Assembly (NCBI RefSeq): GCF_013155295.1
Contig: NZ_JABJXT010000001.1
Span: 124,001-188,000, forward strand
DNA length: 64,000 nt
Direction: 5' to 3'
DNA from: Pseudogemmobacter hezensis
GTDB lineage: Bacteria; Pseudomonadota; Alphaproteobacteria; Rhodobacterales; Rhodobacteraceae
Shown here piece after piece: positions 34,933 through 43,986 of this stretch (the stretch's first letter is position 1; every line of letters starts with the position of its first letter). The notes beneath the pieces are model-generated. The model did not search any database, was not told where the DNA came from, and saw only the letters and a program-made list of their open reading frames with translations. The position numbers and the translations under genes were made by a program.

Positions 34933-35841
34933 ATGAACGAACAGACGCCGATGGACTGGCTCGAAGCCGAGCTTTCCGACAATTTCGACGAGGATTATGA
35001 GCTTGAGCTGGAAGATGCCGAGCTGTCGCTTGAAATCGCCCGGATCTACAAAAAGCGCCATGGCCCCTCGATGGAGCGGCGCGACTATCTGCGCAACCTG
35101 ATCCGGCTGCAGGCCGAGCTGATTCGGCTGCAATCCTGGGTGCAGTATCACAAAGAGCGCGTCGTGGTGATCTTTGAGGGCCGCGATTCCGCCGGAAAAG
35201 GTGGCGCGATCAAGCGGATCACCCAGCGGCTGAACCCGCGCGTGGCGCGAACGGTTGCGCTGCCCGCGCCCTCGGACCGTGAAAAGACCCAGTGGTATTT
35301 CCAGCGCTATGTGCCGCATCTGCCGGCAGGCGGCGAGATCGTGCTTTTCGACCGCTCCTGGTACAACCGCGCCGGGGTTGAACGCGTGATGGGATTCGCC
35401 ACCGAGGATCAGGTCGAGCAGTTCTTCCAGGACGTGCCGGAGTTTGAGCGGATGCTGGTGCGCTCGGGCATCAAAGTGGTGAAATACTGGTTCTCGATCA
35501 CCGATGAGGAACAGCAGATGCGCTTTCTGATGCGCATCCATGATCCGATGAAACAGTGGAAACTGTCGCCAATGGATCTGCAAAGCCGCGTGCGGTGGGA
35601 GCAGTATACCAAGGCCAAGGAAGAGATGTTCGCCCGCACGAATATCCCCGAGGCGCCCTGGTATATCGTTGAAGGCACAGACAAAAAACGTGCAAGGCTG
35701 AACTGTATCGACCATCTTCTGGCGCAATTCCCCTATGAGGATGTGCCCCATGAAGAGATCCAGCTGCCCGAGCGTGTCTTCAACCCCGATTACGAGCGCG
35801 CCGTGCTGCCGCCCGAGCTTTACGTGCCGCTGAAATACTGA
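34933..35841 (+). CDS. ppk2: Polyphosphate kinase 2
   Basis: 302 residues from ATG 34933; a longer start at 34855 is possible, but the extra 26 residues are not typical. PPK2 family core: Walker A EGRDSAGKGG, Walker B-like FDRSWYNRAGVERVMGF, and lid region IHDPMKQWKLSPMD. It uses polyphosphate to phosphorylate nucleoside diphosphates or makes polyphosphate from GTP. The acidic N-terminus (NFDEDYELELEDAELSLE) is as in class I PPK2. Followed by a strong terminator. Confidence 0.95.
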   Translation: MNEQTPMDWLEAELSDNFDEDYELELEDAELSLEIARIYKKRHGPSMERRDYLRNLIRLQAELIRLQSWVQYHKERVVVIFEGRDSAGKGGAIKRITQRLNPRVARTVALPAPSDREKTQWYFQRYVPHLPAGGEIVLFDRSWYNRAGVERVMGFATEDQVEQFFQDVPEFERMLVRSGIKVVKYWFSITDEEQQMRFLMRIHDPMKQWKLSPMDLQSRVRWEQYTKAKEEMFARTNIPEAPWYIVEGTDKKRARLNCIDHLLAQFPYEDVPHEEIQLPERVFNPDYERAVLPPELYVPLKY

Positions 35842-35864
35842 CAGCGCCCCCCCCCCAAAACCCT

Positions 35865-35912
35865 GTCTGTAACGCCCAGCCCACATGGCGGCCGGGCGTT
35901 ACAGACGTTTTG
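35865..35912 (+). terminator. Terminator after ppk2
   Basis: Perfect 13-bp stem GTCTGTAACGCCC (35865-35877) with GGGCGTTACAGAC (35894-35906), 16-base loop, then GTTTT. The left side also shows AAAAC, so it could work leftward as well. Confidence 0.82.
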
Positions 35913-35934
35913 GGATTGCAGGCGCTTTTAGCTT

Positions 35935-35985
35935 ATGGGCGTTTTAAACAGACGGGCGCTTCAAACATATGGGCGTTTTGGCGCG
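35935..35985. repeat. Three 17-bp imperfect tandem repeats
   Basis: Units ATGGGCGTTTTAAACAG (35935-35951), ACGGGCGCTTCAAACAT (35952-35968) and ATGGGCGTTTTGGCGCG (35969-35985). They lie in the 349-bp gap between ppk2 and the leftward rpmG, just after the ppk2 terminator. The GGGCGTT core also appears in the terminator stem. No function known. Confidence 0.7.
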
Positions 35986-36057
35986 CTGCGATCTGCCGCC
36001 AGCCAGGATGCAGCAATGCCCTTAACGGGGCATGAACATCCAACAGCGACAAACAGA

Positions 36058-36089
36058 AAAAGAGCGCCGCAGCTCTGCGACACTCTTTT
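36058..36089 (-). terminator. Terminator after rpmG
   Basis: Arms AAAAGAGCGCCGCAG (36058-36072) and CTGCGACACTCTTTT (36075-36089) pair with two mismatches or wobbles and a very short loop. It has A-run and T-run on both ends. It lies about 100 bp beyond the leftward rpmG stop. Confidence 0.7.
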
Positions 36090-36190
36090 ATATCAGGCAA
36101 CAGCGTTTTATTTTACTGCCCGGCATTTGTCAGGCATTCGCTGTATCTTCCACATTTCTCGGCAGCGCCGGGAAGACGTGGAGCAGGATC

Positions 36191-36358
36191 TTACTTGATC
36201 TTGCCTTCTTTGTATTCAACATGCTCCCGCTTGACGGGGTCATATTTCTTAACAACCATCTTCTCGGTCATGGTGCGGGCATTCTTTTTGGTCACGTAGA
36301 AGTGCCCGGTGCCCGCCGTCGAGTTCAGACGGATCTTGATCGTCGTCGGCTTCGCCAT
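36191..36358 (-). CDS. rpmG: 50S ribosomal protein L33
   Basis: 55 residues from ATG 36358 with AGGAGAG upstream. The sequence [25 protein letters not shown], ending YKEGKIK, is the cysteine-free (zinc-independent) type of L33. It is a small component of the large ribosomal subunit near the E site. Monocistronic, with promoter-like elements upstream. Confidence 0.96.
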   Translation of the reverse strand: MAKPTTIKIRLNSTAGTGHFYVTKKNARTMTEKMVVKKYDPVKREHVEYKEGKIK

Positions 36359-36416
36359 AGTCGTCTCTCCTGCATCGGGAAAAGAGCGCTTTCCCCGCAA
36401 AATCTCTGAACCCGCC

Positions 36417-36443
36417 TTTTAAGTGCATCAGAGGCAGAGTCAA
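36417..36443 (-). promoter_or_regulatory. Putative sigma-70 promoter of rpmG
   Basis: On the minus strand, TTGACT (36443-36438) is followed 15 bases later by TTAAAA (36422-36417), about 60 bp before the rpmG start codon. The -35 match is strong, while the -10 match and spacing are only fair. Confidence 0.45.
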
Positions 36444-36558
36444 CCGCCAAAGACACGCAGTTCGGGGGATTTGTGCAACTGCGCTGCTGCGCTGATGCCA
36501 TAAGCGCGTGCAAAGCTGCGCGGCCGCCTGTCCAGCGCGTTCTGCCCGGCGCGGTGCC

Positions 36559-37275
36559 TCAGCACGGGCCGGGAGGCGCAGGCCGGGCCGCCAGGGCCGT
36601 CTCATGCCATTGCAGCCAGTCGCGTCCGGCCAGCGTCACCGCCTCGCGCACGGCGCGGCCGATCGCCTCTCCGACGGCTGTATGCAGCCCGGCGTAGCGC
36701 CCCTCGCCCGGCCAGGCGGCCAGCGCCAGGCAATCGGTGCCGGTGCCAGTGGCCCGCCCGGTCGCCAGCTCAAGCCCCAGATCCATGATCGCGGCGGTGC
36801 GGGCCTCGGCGGCGATGGTCAGCGCCTCGATCTGGGCGACCTCGGTCAGGCGGGCATCGGTTGCGACCAGGATATTGACGGTGCCATAGCCCGTGCCATC
36901 CGCCGCATGCCAGGGCAGCCGCGCCCCCACGGCCTCGGCGTTCGAGAGGCCCAGCGTCACCAGCGCCGCAGCACGGGCCTCTGGCGCATCCGCCCCGCCC
37001 TCCCTCTCAGCCACCACAGCGCTGGCCTGCCGGCGGCTGGAGACATCGCGTGAGGTCATCATCCCCACCTGCGCCTTTGCGGGGGCCTGGGCCATCTGGG
37101 CGTCGAACCAATCGGCAACCGGGAAATCCAGGGACAGATCGCTGTTTCTGACCTCGCGCCACAAAACGGTGTCGCCCGTGACAAAGCCGCCGCCCCAGGG
37201 CGCATGCGACAGGATCCGCATCTGTCCGGGCAGGCGCGCAATCAGCCAGGGGCGGGCCAGCTGATCGCGGATCAC
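36559..37275 (-). CDS. cbiZ: Adenosylcobinamide amidohydrolase CbiZ
   Basis: 238 residues from a GTG at 37275 that overlaps the btuD stop (GTGA). CbiZ motifs: LSHAPWGGGF start, VGMMTSRDVSSRR, GYGTVNILVATD and GTGTDCLALA. It cleaves the aminopropanol side chain from adenosylcobinamide, or from pseudocobalamin-type corrinoids, to adenosylcobyric acid, letting the cell rebuild the corrinoid with its own lower base. As last gene of a B12 uptake operon it points to salvage and remodelling of imported corrinoids. Confidence 0.92.
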   Translation of the reverse strand: MIRDQLARPWLIARLPGQMRILSHAPWGGGFVTGDTVLWREVRNSDLSLDFPVADWFDAQMAQAPAKAQVGMMTSRDVSSRRQASAVVAEREGGADAPEARAAALVTLGLSNAEAVGARLPWHAADGTGYGTVNILVATDARLTEVAQIEALTIAAEARTAAIMDLGLELATGRATGTGTDCLALAAWPGEGRYAGLHTAVGEAIGRAVREAVTLAGRDWLQWHETALAARPAPPGPC

Positions 37276-38039
37276 CGGATCACCCGCAGCGGCTGAAAGA
37301 TCAGGCCATCCGTGCCATCGGCGATATGCGCCTCAATGCCAAAGACCCGGGCCAGGAGGCCAGGCTCCAGCACCTGCGCGGGCGGCCCGTCGGCCACCAG
37401 CCGCCCCTGGTGCAGCATCACAAGGCGCGTGCAATGGCGGGCCGCCAGCCCCAGATCATGCACCGAGGCCAGGACCGAGCGCCCCTCGGCCGCCAGATCG
37501 GCGAAAACCGTCATCATGCGGATCTGCGCCTCTGGGTCGAGGCCCGCGCCAGGCTCATCCGCGATCAGCAGCGGCGTGTCCTGCGCCAAAGCGCGGGCAA
37601 TCAGCACCCGCGCCTGCTCGCCCCCGGAAAGCTCTGTGGCGCGGCGGGCGGCGAAATCCGTCAGCCCCATTCGCGCCAATGCGTTTGAAACCGCCGCATC
37701 AGCGGCCCCGCTCCGCCCCCAGGGCGTCCGTCCCAATGCGACCAGATCCGCCACGCTCAGCGCCCAGGCGATTTCGCGCCCCTGCGGCAGGAAGGCCGCC
37801 GCCCGCGCCCGCACGCCCGGCGTCATCTGCGCCAGGTTCGAGCCCCCCTGATGCGGCAAAAGCCCCAGGGCCGCCCGCATCAGGCTGGTCTTGCCCGCGC
37901 CATTGGGGCCGATCAGCCCGACAAACTCGCCCGGGCCTATGGTCAGGCTGACGCCATCCACCACGCGGCGGCTGCCGCGCAGCACTGTCAGATCCTGCAA
38001 CTGCAGCAGGGGGTTGCCGCTGATTGCGCCCATGCTCAT
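37272..38039 (-). CDS. btuD: Cobalamin ABC transporter ATP-binding protein
   Basis: 255 residues. Walker A GLIGPNGAGKTSLMRA, signature ELSGGEQARVLIARALAQ and Walker B TPLLIADEPGAGLD mark a FecE/BtuD-type ATPase. It overlaps both btuC and cbiZ by 4 bp. The B12 assignment comes from the riboswitch, btuB and cbiZ in the same operon; by sequence alone it could also be a siderophore system. Confidence 0.92.
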   Translation of the reverse strand: MSMGAISGNPLLQLQDLTVLRGSRRVVDGVSLTIGPGEFVGLIGPNGAGKTSLMRAALGLLPHQGGSNLAQMTPGVRARAAAFLPQGREIAWALSVADLVALGRTPWGRSGAADAAVSNALARMGLTDFAARRATELSGGEQARVLIARALAQDTPLLIADEPGAGLDPEAQIRMMTVFADLAAEGRSVLASVHDLGLAARHCTRLVMLHQGRLVADGPPAQVLEPGLLARVFGIEAHIADGTDGLIFQPLRVIR

Positions 38040-39067
38040 GCCTCTGCCCTCCGCATCGTCCAGATCAGATGCAGGAAGAAGGGTGCGCCGATCAGCGCCG
38101 TCAGCACCCCCAGTTTCAGGTCGCGGTCAGGCGCGATCAGCCGCACCGCCACATCGGCGGCCAGCAAAACCGCCGCCCCCCCAAGCGCAGAAAGCGGCAA
38201 AAGGCGCGAGGGCCGCGCCCCCACCAGCGGGCGCAGGATATGCGGCACCACCAGCCCGACAAAGCCAATCGCCCCCGCCACCGCGACCGAGGCCCCCACC
38301 GCAGCCGCCGTGCCCAGGATCAGCACCAGCCGCATCCGGCCCGGGCGCAGGCCCATGCTTGCCGCCGCATCCTCGCCCAGGCTCAGCGCATCAAGGCCGC
38401 GCCCCAGCGTCATCAGCGCCACCATCCCCGCAAGGATCAGCGGCGCGGCCAGCCAGACATGGGTGAAAGAGCGATCCGCCAGCGAGCCCATCATCCAATA
38501 GACGATCTCAGCCGCCGCAAAAGGATTGGGCGAAAGGTTCAGCACCAGCGAAGTCGCCGCCCCCGCCAGCGCCGAAATCGCCACGCCAGCCAGGATCAGC
38601 GCCAGTGCGCCGCCGCCCGGACCCGCAAGGATCAGGATCAGCGCCGCCGAAAGCCCCGCCCCCGCCAGCGCCGCCAGCGGCAAAGCCAGCGCGAAGGCCG
38701 CAGCCAGCCCGGTTTGCAGCGCCAGCACCGCCCCCAAAGCCGCTGATCCGGAAACCCCGATCAGCCCCGGTTCGGCCAGCGGATTGCGCAAAAACCCCTG
38801 CATCGCCGCCCCCGAAAGCCCCAGCGCCGCGCCGATCAGCAGGCCCAGAATGGCGCGGGGCAGCCGGATCTCCTGCATGACCAGCACGACCGGCCCGCCC
38901 TTTCCCGCAAAAAGCGCCGAAAGGCTTTCGCCAAGGCCCAGCGCCGCCGGACCAACCAGCAGCGAGGCGCAAAACAAAAGCACGACCGCCAGCACCAGCA
39001 GCACCGTCAAAAGGCGGATCGAAAGGCCCCGGCCCGATGCAAAGGCAGATACAGAGCGGGCCGTCAT
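38036..39067 (-). CDS. btuC: Cobalamin ABC transporter permease
   Basis: 343 residues, FecCD/BtuC family with about ten hydrophobic helices. Family marks: EIRLPRAILGLLIGAALGLSGAAMQGFLRNPLAEPGLIGVSGSAALGA near the N-terminus and GAIGFVGLVVPHILRPLVGARPSRLLPLSALGGA near the C-terminus. It forms the inner-membrane channel for cobalamin. It overlaps btuF and btuD by 4 bp each. Confidence 0.94.
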   Translation of the reverse strand: MTARSVSAFASGRGLSIRLLTVLLVLAVVLLFCASLLVGPAALGLGESLSALFAGKGGPVVLVMQEIRLPRAILGLLIGAALGLSGAAMQGFLRNPLAEPGLIGVSGSAALGAVLALQTGLAAAFALALPLAALAGAGLSAALILILAGPGGGALALILAGVAISALAGAATSLVLNLSPNPFAAAEIVYWMMGSLADRSFTHVWLAAPLILAGMVALMTLGRGLDALSLGEDAAASMGLRPGRMRLVLILGTAAAVGASVAVAGAIGFVGLVVPHILRPLVGARPSRLLPLSALGGAAVLLAADVAVRLIAPDRDLKLGVLTALIGAPFFLHLIWTMRRAEA

Positions 39068-40017
39068 GGCAGGCTCTGCATCGGGGCAGCCGGGCCTGCG
39101 ATGGCCCGCTGATGCGCGGCCCGCATCTCAGCCACCGCCCGCAGAACATGCGGCGTGCCGCAGATCCAGTCGGCATCGCTGGTGGCCAGAAGCGCGGCCT
39201 GACCATCCTGGGCGCCCAGTTGCGCCAGCGCCGGATGGCGCAGCAATGCCTCTGAGCGCGAGGCCCCGGGATAGGGTTTTGAGGTCACCACCAGATCGGG
39301 GCCCGCCATCACCAGCAGCTCCATCGCCAGGTTACCCCCGCCCGCGCGGCCCAGCTCGGTTGCGATATTGATGAAGCCCGTTCGCGCCAGAATGTCATCC
39401 GAAAGCGTGCCTTTCCCGATCGTGTAACCATTGGGATAATAAAGCGCCGCCCGCAACCGGCTTGCCTGGCTGTCAGATGGGGGGGCAAGCGCCGCAAGAT
39501 CGGCCTCGAACCGGGCCACCAGCGCCTCGCCCGCCTCAAAACGGCCCAAAGCGGCTGCGACCTGACGGATCTGGTCGCTGACACCCTGGAGCGAGGTGAC
39601 GGGCGCAATCTCGACCACCCGCACCCCCAGCCTGCGCAGAAGATCAACCGTGGCGCGTGAGGTGAAAGTGCCCGCCAGCACCAGATCAGGGTTCATCATG
39701 AACACCTGCTCAGCCGAGCCGCGATTGGCGGGGTAAGCGGCAGCCTCGGCAGCCATTGACGATGACATCGGATCAGAGGCCAGCGTGCTGACCGAAATCA
39801 GCTGGCCCGGCTTTGCCCCTGCCCCCGGCGCGGCCAGCATCATCGCCAGCTGATCGGTGCAAAGATTGATGGAAACCACCCGGGACGGCATCTGCGCCCC
39901 GGATGGCCTGGTCGGCAAAGGATCAGCCGCCGCCCCCTGCGCCACAGCCACGGCCAAAGCCACGGCAGTGATGCCAAGGCCCCAGCGGGCAAAACGCCAG
40001 GGCGCAGCGGGCCGCAT
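39064..40017 (-). CDS. btuF: Cobalamin ABC transporter substrate-binding protein
   Basis: 317 residues with a signal peptide (about 1-31, ending AAADP) and the class III binding-protein fold: RVVSINLCTDQLAMMLA, MMNPDLVLAGTFTSRATVDLL and a long connecting helix around 150-175. It should capture vitamin B12 in the periplasm and pass it to BtuCD. Start ATG 40017 shares one base with the btuB stop. Confidence 0.92.
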   Translation of the reverse strand: MRPAAPWRFARWGLGITAVALAVAVAQGAAADPLPTRPSGAQMPSRVVSINLCTDQLAMMLAAPGAGAKPGQLISVSTLASDPMSSSMAAEAAAYPANRGSAEQVFMMNPDLVLAGTFTSRATVDLLRRLGVRVVEIAPVTSLQGVSDQIRQVAAALGRFEAGEALVARFEADLAALAPPSDSQASRLRAALYYPNGYTIGKGTLSDDILARTGFINIATELGRAGGGNLAMELLVMAGPDLVVTSKPYPGASRSEALLRHPALAQLGAQDGQAALLATSDADWICGTPHVLRAVAEMRAAHQRAIAGPAAPMQSLP

Positions 40018-41924
40018 CAGAACCGCGACACGAGGCCGAGATAGGCCGCACGCCCCGAGGTGCCATAGCCCGGCACGCTTTGGTAATCCTTGTCGAAGAG
40101 GTTCTCGACGCGCAGCGACAGCGACAGCGCATCACTGACCGCATAGCTGACCCCGGCATTGACCAGCGTATAATCGGCCAGCGCGACACCAAACTCAGCC
40201 GGGCGGCCCGCCAGGTGCTGCAGGCCCAGATGCGCGGTCAGCTGATCGGTGACTTCGGCATGCGCCTGAATTGACAGCGCATGGCGCGGCACCCGCAAAA
40301 GCCGCGCGCCTGTGGGGCCTTCGGTGTCGAGATAAGTATAGGCCAGATCAAGGCCGATCCGATCAGTGATGCGGAAATTACCCGCAATTTCAACACCCTG
40401 ACGTTTCGACTTCCCCTCCACATTTTCATAGACATTGCTGGTGCCCGGCGCACAGGTCCAGGTGACAAAGTCATAGGGGCAGGACTGCCAGGTGATCGCA
40501 TCCTTAATCTGCAGCGCAAACAGCGTGACCGAGAGGCTGCTATCCGCGCCAAACGCATAATCCGCGCCGATCTCAAAGCTGCGGCTTTCCTCGGGGGTCA
40601 GGCCGGTATTGGGGCGCACGGTCTGGGTCGGATCGCCATAAAGCTCGTAATGCGAGGGCGAGCGGAAACCGCTGGCGAGCGCGCCGCGCAGCGTCAGCCC
40701 GGGCGCCGCCTGCCATGCCACCGCGATCCGGCCACTGGGCTGATCGCCAAACTCTGAATGGTGGTCCTGGCGCAGGCTGAGCGAGAGATCCAGCCCCTCG
40801 GCCGCCTGCCACAGCCCTTGCACGAAGACACCGCTCTGGCGGGTGGTGCGGCCTGCGGGAAGGGCTGCATTGGTGACATCCTCTTCCTGCCACGAACCGC
40901 CATAGACCAGGGCGAAATCGGCGCTCAGATCGGTCGTGCCCTGATAGCTGAGGCCCTGGCGTACCCCCAGATAATCCAAGACCGCACCACCCTGATCCAC
41001 CCGGCGCGACAGGCGGTAACGCGTGGCCTCAAAAAGATGAGTGGTGGTATCGCCCTCATATTCGGCGAAGAGACGCAGGCCCAGCTCGCGCTTTTCCTGG
41101 GTGTAATCGCTGCGATCAGGGCGCGGCGCCCAGCCGTCGAAATCATTGCGGCTGCGCTGCGCGATCACCGCACCGCCAAGGCTAAGCTGATCGCTGACCC
41201 GGTAGCGGGTGTTGAACGACAGGCGCAGCGTGTTGATGCCGTCATCCTCCAGCCCGGGGCTGCGCGGCAGAGTGTCATAGGCCGAAAAACCGTCGCTTTT
41301 CAGATGCGAGAGGGCAAAGCCCGCCTCGACCCGCTGATCCCGATAGGCCAGCGCATAAGACAGGGCAGCGGTGCCATGGCTGCCCCCCTCCATGGCGATG
41401 CGCTGGCTGAGACCGTCGCGCTCTGGCATCAGGCTGGTGATATTGATCACGCCCCCCACCGCCGAGCCGCCCCAAAGCGCCGATTGCGAGCCGCGCAGCA
41501 CCTCGACCCGGCCGATGTCGGCGGTGGAAAGCGCGCCAAAGTCGAATTCCGAGGCGATCCCGGTCGCATCATCAACCCGGATCCCGTCAATATAGACCGC
41601 CACATAGCGCGGATCGGCCCCGCGGATGCGGATGCTGGCAACGGTGCCCATCGGCCCGCTTTGCACCAGGCTGACCCCTGGCAGGCGCGACAGATAGGTG
41701 GCCAGCTGCTGATCGCCCGCCGCCTCAAGATCGGCGCGCTCAACCACGGTGACCGAGACGCCGCTGCGCGAAATCCCGGTCGCGGTGCGGGTTGCACTTA
41801 AGGTGATGGTGCCCAGATTGCGGGCCTCATCGCCCGCCTCTGCGGTTTGCGCGACTGCGCCGTTCAGCAACAGCCCGGCCAAAAGACCGGCCAGCAGCGC
41901 CAGATGGGAAACTTTCGTAAACAT
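40017..41924 (-). CDS. btuB: TonB-dependent outer-membrane cobalamin receptor
   Basis: 635 residues: signal peptide (1-25, ending AVAQ), plug domain (about 38-150, SGVSVTVVERADLEAAGDQQLATYLSRLPGVSLVQSG and VEVLRGSQSALWGGSAVGGVINI), then a 22-strand barrel ending in the aromatic SRF. It imports cobalamin across the outer membrane with TonB energy. The TonB-box region is probably near GTITLSATR. First gene of the operon, about 155 bp downstream of the cobalamin riboswitch. Confidence 0.94.
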   Translation of the reverse strand: MFTKVSHLALLAGLLAGLLLNGAVAQTAEAGDEARNLGTITLSATRTATGISRSGVSVTVVERADLEAAGDQQLATYLSRLPGVSLVQSGPMGTVASIRIRGADPRYVAVYIDGIRVDDATGIASEFDFGALSTADIGRVEVLRGSQSALWGGSAVGGVINITSLMPERDGLSQRIAMEGGSHGTAALSYALAYRDQRVEAGFALSHLKSDGFSAYDTLPRSPGLEDDGINTLRLSFNTRYRVSDQLSLGGAVIAQRSRNDFDGWAPRPDRSDYTQEKRELGLRLFAEYEGDTTTHLFEATRYRLSRRVDQGGAVLDYLGVRQGLSYQGTTDLSADFALVYGGSWQEEDVTNAALPAGRTTRQSGVFVQGLWQAAEGLDLSLSLRQDHHSEFGDQPSGRIAVAWQAAPGLTLRGALASGFRSPSHYELYGDPTQTVRPNTGLTPEESRSFEIGADYAFGADSSLSVTLFALQIKDAITWQSCPYDFVTWTCAPGTSNVYENVEGKSKRQGVEIAGNFRITDRIGLDLAYTYLDTEGPTGARLLRVPRHALSIQAHAEVTDQLTAHLGLQHLAGRPAEFGVALADYTLVNAGVSYAVSDALSLSLRVENLFDKDYQSVPGYGTSGRAAYLGLVSRF

Positions 41925-42080
41925 GATCTTCGTCGTCCCTCGGTAATCCTTGGGCGGCAGATCCCTGCCCGCCCGATGCGTTACGGCCCAGGCGCGGCTG
42001 CATCCTGGGCCCTGTGAACGTCACCGCTGGCGGCAGATCCGCCCTCCGTCCACGCGCCCCGCGGGAAGGAAAGGGTGAGC

Positions 42081-42245
42081 GTCACAGGCAGGTCTCCTGG
42101 CTTGCGGGTCGGGGCTAAGCGGTCTGCCTTCCCAGGGCGGATTTCGCCCCAGTGGCCCATGTGACCGCCGCTCGCCGCTTACAGTTGCGGGGGCAGCTCT
42201 GGCATTGGCCCAGGTGGGGGCCGCACCAAATTCCCTATTCTCTGC
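42081..42245 (-). ncRNA. Cobalamin riboswitch
   Basis: On the minus strand the leader shows the conserved pieces in order: GGGAA...GGTGCGG (about 42235-42221), CCCCCGCAACTGTAAGCGG (about 42194-42176), the GCCACTG segment (42156-42150), GGGAAGGC, and the B12 box AGCCAGGAGACCTGCC (42102-42087). This is the adenosylcobalamin aptamer. It precedes btuB and should shut off the btuBFCD-cbiZ operon when cobalamin is plentiful. A separate expression platform is not evident by eye in the 155 bp before btuB. Confidence 0.95.
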
Positions 42246-42525
42246 CCGGATTGCGCCGTGCAGAACCTGTGCCATATCTGCATGAAACCCGCCCCCTGCC
42301 CTGTCAAGAACCGAAGGGGCACGGCTTTTCATCCGGCTATGACCGGGACCGCTTTGTAACAGGAGCGCCACAGGAGCGTCACAGCCCCCCTCCCCCCACA
42401 ACTGGCCCACAACTGCCCCGCAATTGTTCAGCGCAAGTTCTGATCTGGCCTGCAGGGGCTGAGGCATCTGGACCTTTCAGCCCGCGCGGGCCCAGATAAC
42501 ACTTATAAAAACCAACAGGGAATCG

Positions 42526-43986
42526 GTGACTGAAATGACGATGATCGGCGATCTTGGCGCAAAGGATGCGACTGAACTGGCCGGGCTGGTGGCAAAGCGA
42601 GAGGTCTCTGCCGACGAGCTGCTGGACGCCGCCCTTGCCGCGACCGGGGCGCGAAATCCGGCAATCAATGCGGTGGTGCTGGTCCAGGAAGAGGCCGCCC
42701 GCGCTGAAATCCGCGCAGGCCTGCCCACGGGCCCCTTTCGCGGCGTGCCCTTTCTGATCAAGGACCTGGGGCTTGAGGCAAAGGGCCTGCCGTCGCTGAA
42801 CGGCTCGCGCCTCTCAGGCCCGGTCAGCTACGGCGCCGACAGCAATATGATGGCCCGGATGCGGGCGACCGGCGTCGTCACCTTTGGCCGCACCACCAGC
42901 CCCGAGGGCGGCGTCGGCATCGCAACCGAGGCCGCCGTCTATGGCGGCCCGACGCGCAACCCCTGGAACACCGATCACACGCCCGGCGGATCCTCGGGCG
43001 GTGCGGGCGCGGCGGTTGCCGCCGGGATCGTCGCCTTCGCGCATGGGTCCGACGGGGGCGGCTCGGTCCGGGTGCCGGCGGCAAGCTGCGGGCTTTTTGG
43101 GTTCAAGCCCACCCGCGCCAGGCTGCCTGATGGCCCCTGGTCCGGCGAAGGCTGGGCGGGCATGGCAATCGACGGTTTTCTGACCCGCTCGGTGCGCGAC
43201 ACCGCCGTCATGCTGGACGCCTGCGAGGGCGCGGACAAAGGCGCGCTCTACTACGCGCCGCGGCTGGAAAAGGGCTATGCCCAGGCGATCTCGCGCCCGC
43301 CGCGCCGTCTGCGGGTTGCGCTTTGCGACACCACTTTCACCGGCAAGCCGATCGACCCCGAGGTGACTGCCGCGGTGCAGGAAACCGGGCGGCTGCTGGA
43401 AAGCCTGGGCCATCACGTCACGCCCGCCCGGCCCGAGGCCAGTATCGCCACCATGATGCAGGCCTGGACCGATATCGTCGCCGTCGGCACCGCGCTGACC
43501 ATCCGCCAAAAGCTGAAAACCCGCCCGCTGACCGCCGATCTGGTCGAGGGCGTGGGGCGCGGGGCCTTGCAGCATGCGCTGTCGCTTGATCCGCTGCGCT
43601 ATCTCGAAGCGGTTGAGGATATTCACGATTTCGGCCGCGAGATGGCGTATTTCTTCGCGCCCGATACAGGTGACGGCTATGACATCCTGCTTTCGGCCAC
43701 CCTGGCCGAGCCGCCCGCGAAAATCGGCCGCTTTAACCATGAGACCGAGGACTACCTCGATTACCGCATGGGGCCGGGGCGCTGCTTTGACTATTCGCCC
43801 TTTGCGGCGGTGTTCAATGCCAGCGGCCAGCCTGCGGCCTCGCTGCCGCTGGGGTGGTCGGCCTCGGGCCTGCCTCTGGGCGTGCATCTCGCCGCGCCTT
43901 TCGGAGCCGATGAAGAGCTGATCGCCCTTTGCGCCGAGATCGAGGCCGCGCAAAACTGGGATCGCCGCGCCCCGATGGCACGTTAA
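42526..43986 (+). CDS. Amidase signature family hydrolase
   Basis: 486 residues; GTG 42526 lies just after AGGG, with ATG 42535 and 42541 as alternatives. The Ser-cisSer-Lys triad is visible as Lys79 (PFLIKDLG), Ser156/157 (GGSSGGAGAA) and Ser180 (DGGGSVRVPA). The C-terminal GWSASGLPLGVHLAAPFGADEELI is typical of AS amidases. It hydrolyses amides, but the substrate is unknown; GatA is ruled out because no gatB or gatC lies nearby. Single gene with a free-standing promoter region. Confidence 0.9.
   Translation: MTEMTMIGDLGAKDATELAGLVAKREVSADELLDAALAATGARNPAINAVVLVQEEAARAEIRAGLPTGPFRGVPFLIKDLGLEAKGLPSLNGSRLSGPVSYGADSNMMARMRATGVVTFGRTTSPEGGVGIATEAAVYGGPTRNPWNTDHTPGGSSGGAGAAVAAGIVAFAHGSDGGGSVRVPAASCGLFGFKPTRARLPDGPWSGEGWAGMAIDGFLTRSVRDTAVMLDACEGADKGALYYAPRLEKGYAQAISRPPRRLRVALCDTTFTGKPIDPEVTAAVQETGRLLESLGHHVTPARPEASIATMMQAWTDIVAVGTALTIRQKLKTRPLTADLVEGVGRGALQHALSLDPLRYLEAVEDIHDFGREMAYFFAPDTGDGYDILLSATLAEPPAKIGRFNHETEDYLDYRMGPGRCFDYSPFAAVFNASGQPAASLPLGWSASGLPLGVHLAAPFGADEELIALCAEIEAAQNWDRRAPMAR

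Noticed and set aside
42246-42525. Second riboswitch or small gene upstream of the amidase
   Set aside because: Only a short direct repeat (ACAGGAGCG, near 42360-42380) and C-rich runs are visible; no conserved RNA motif or coding signal.
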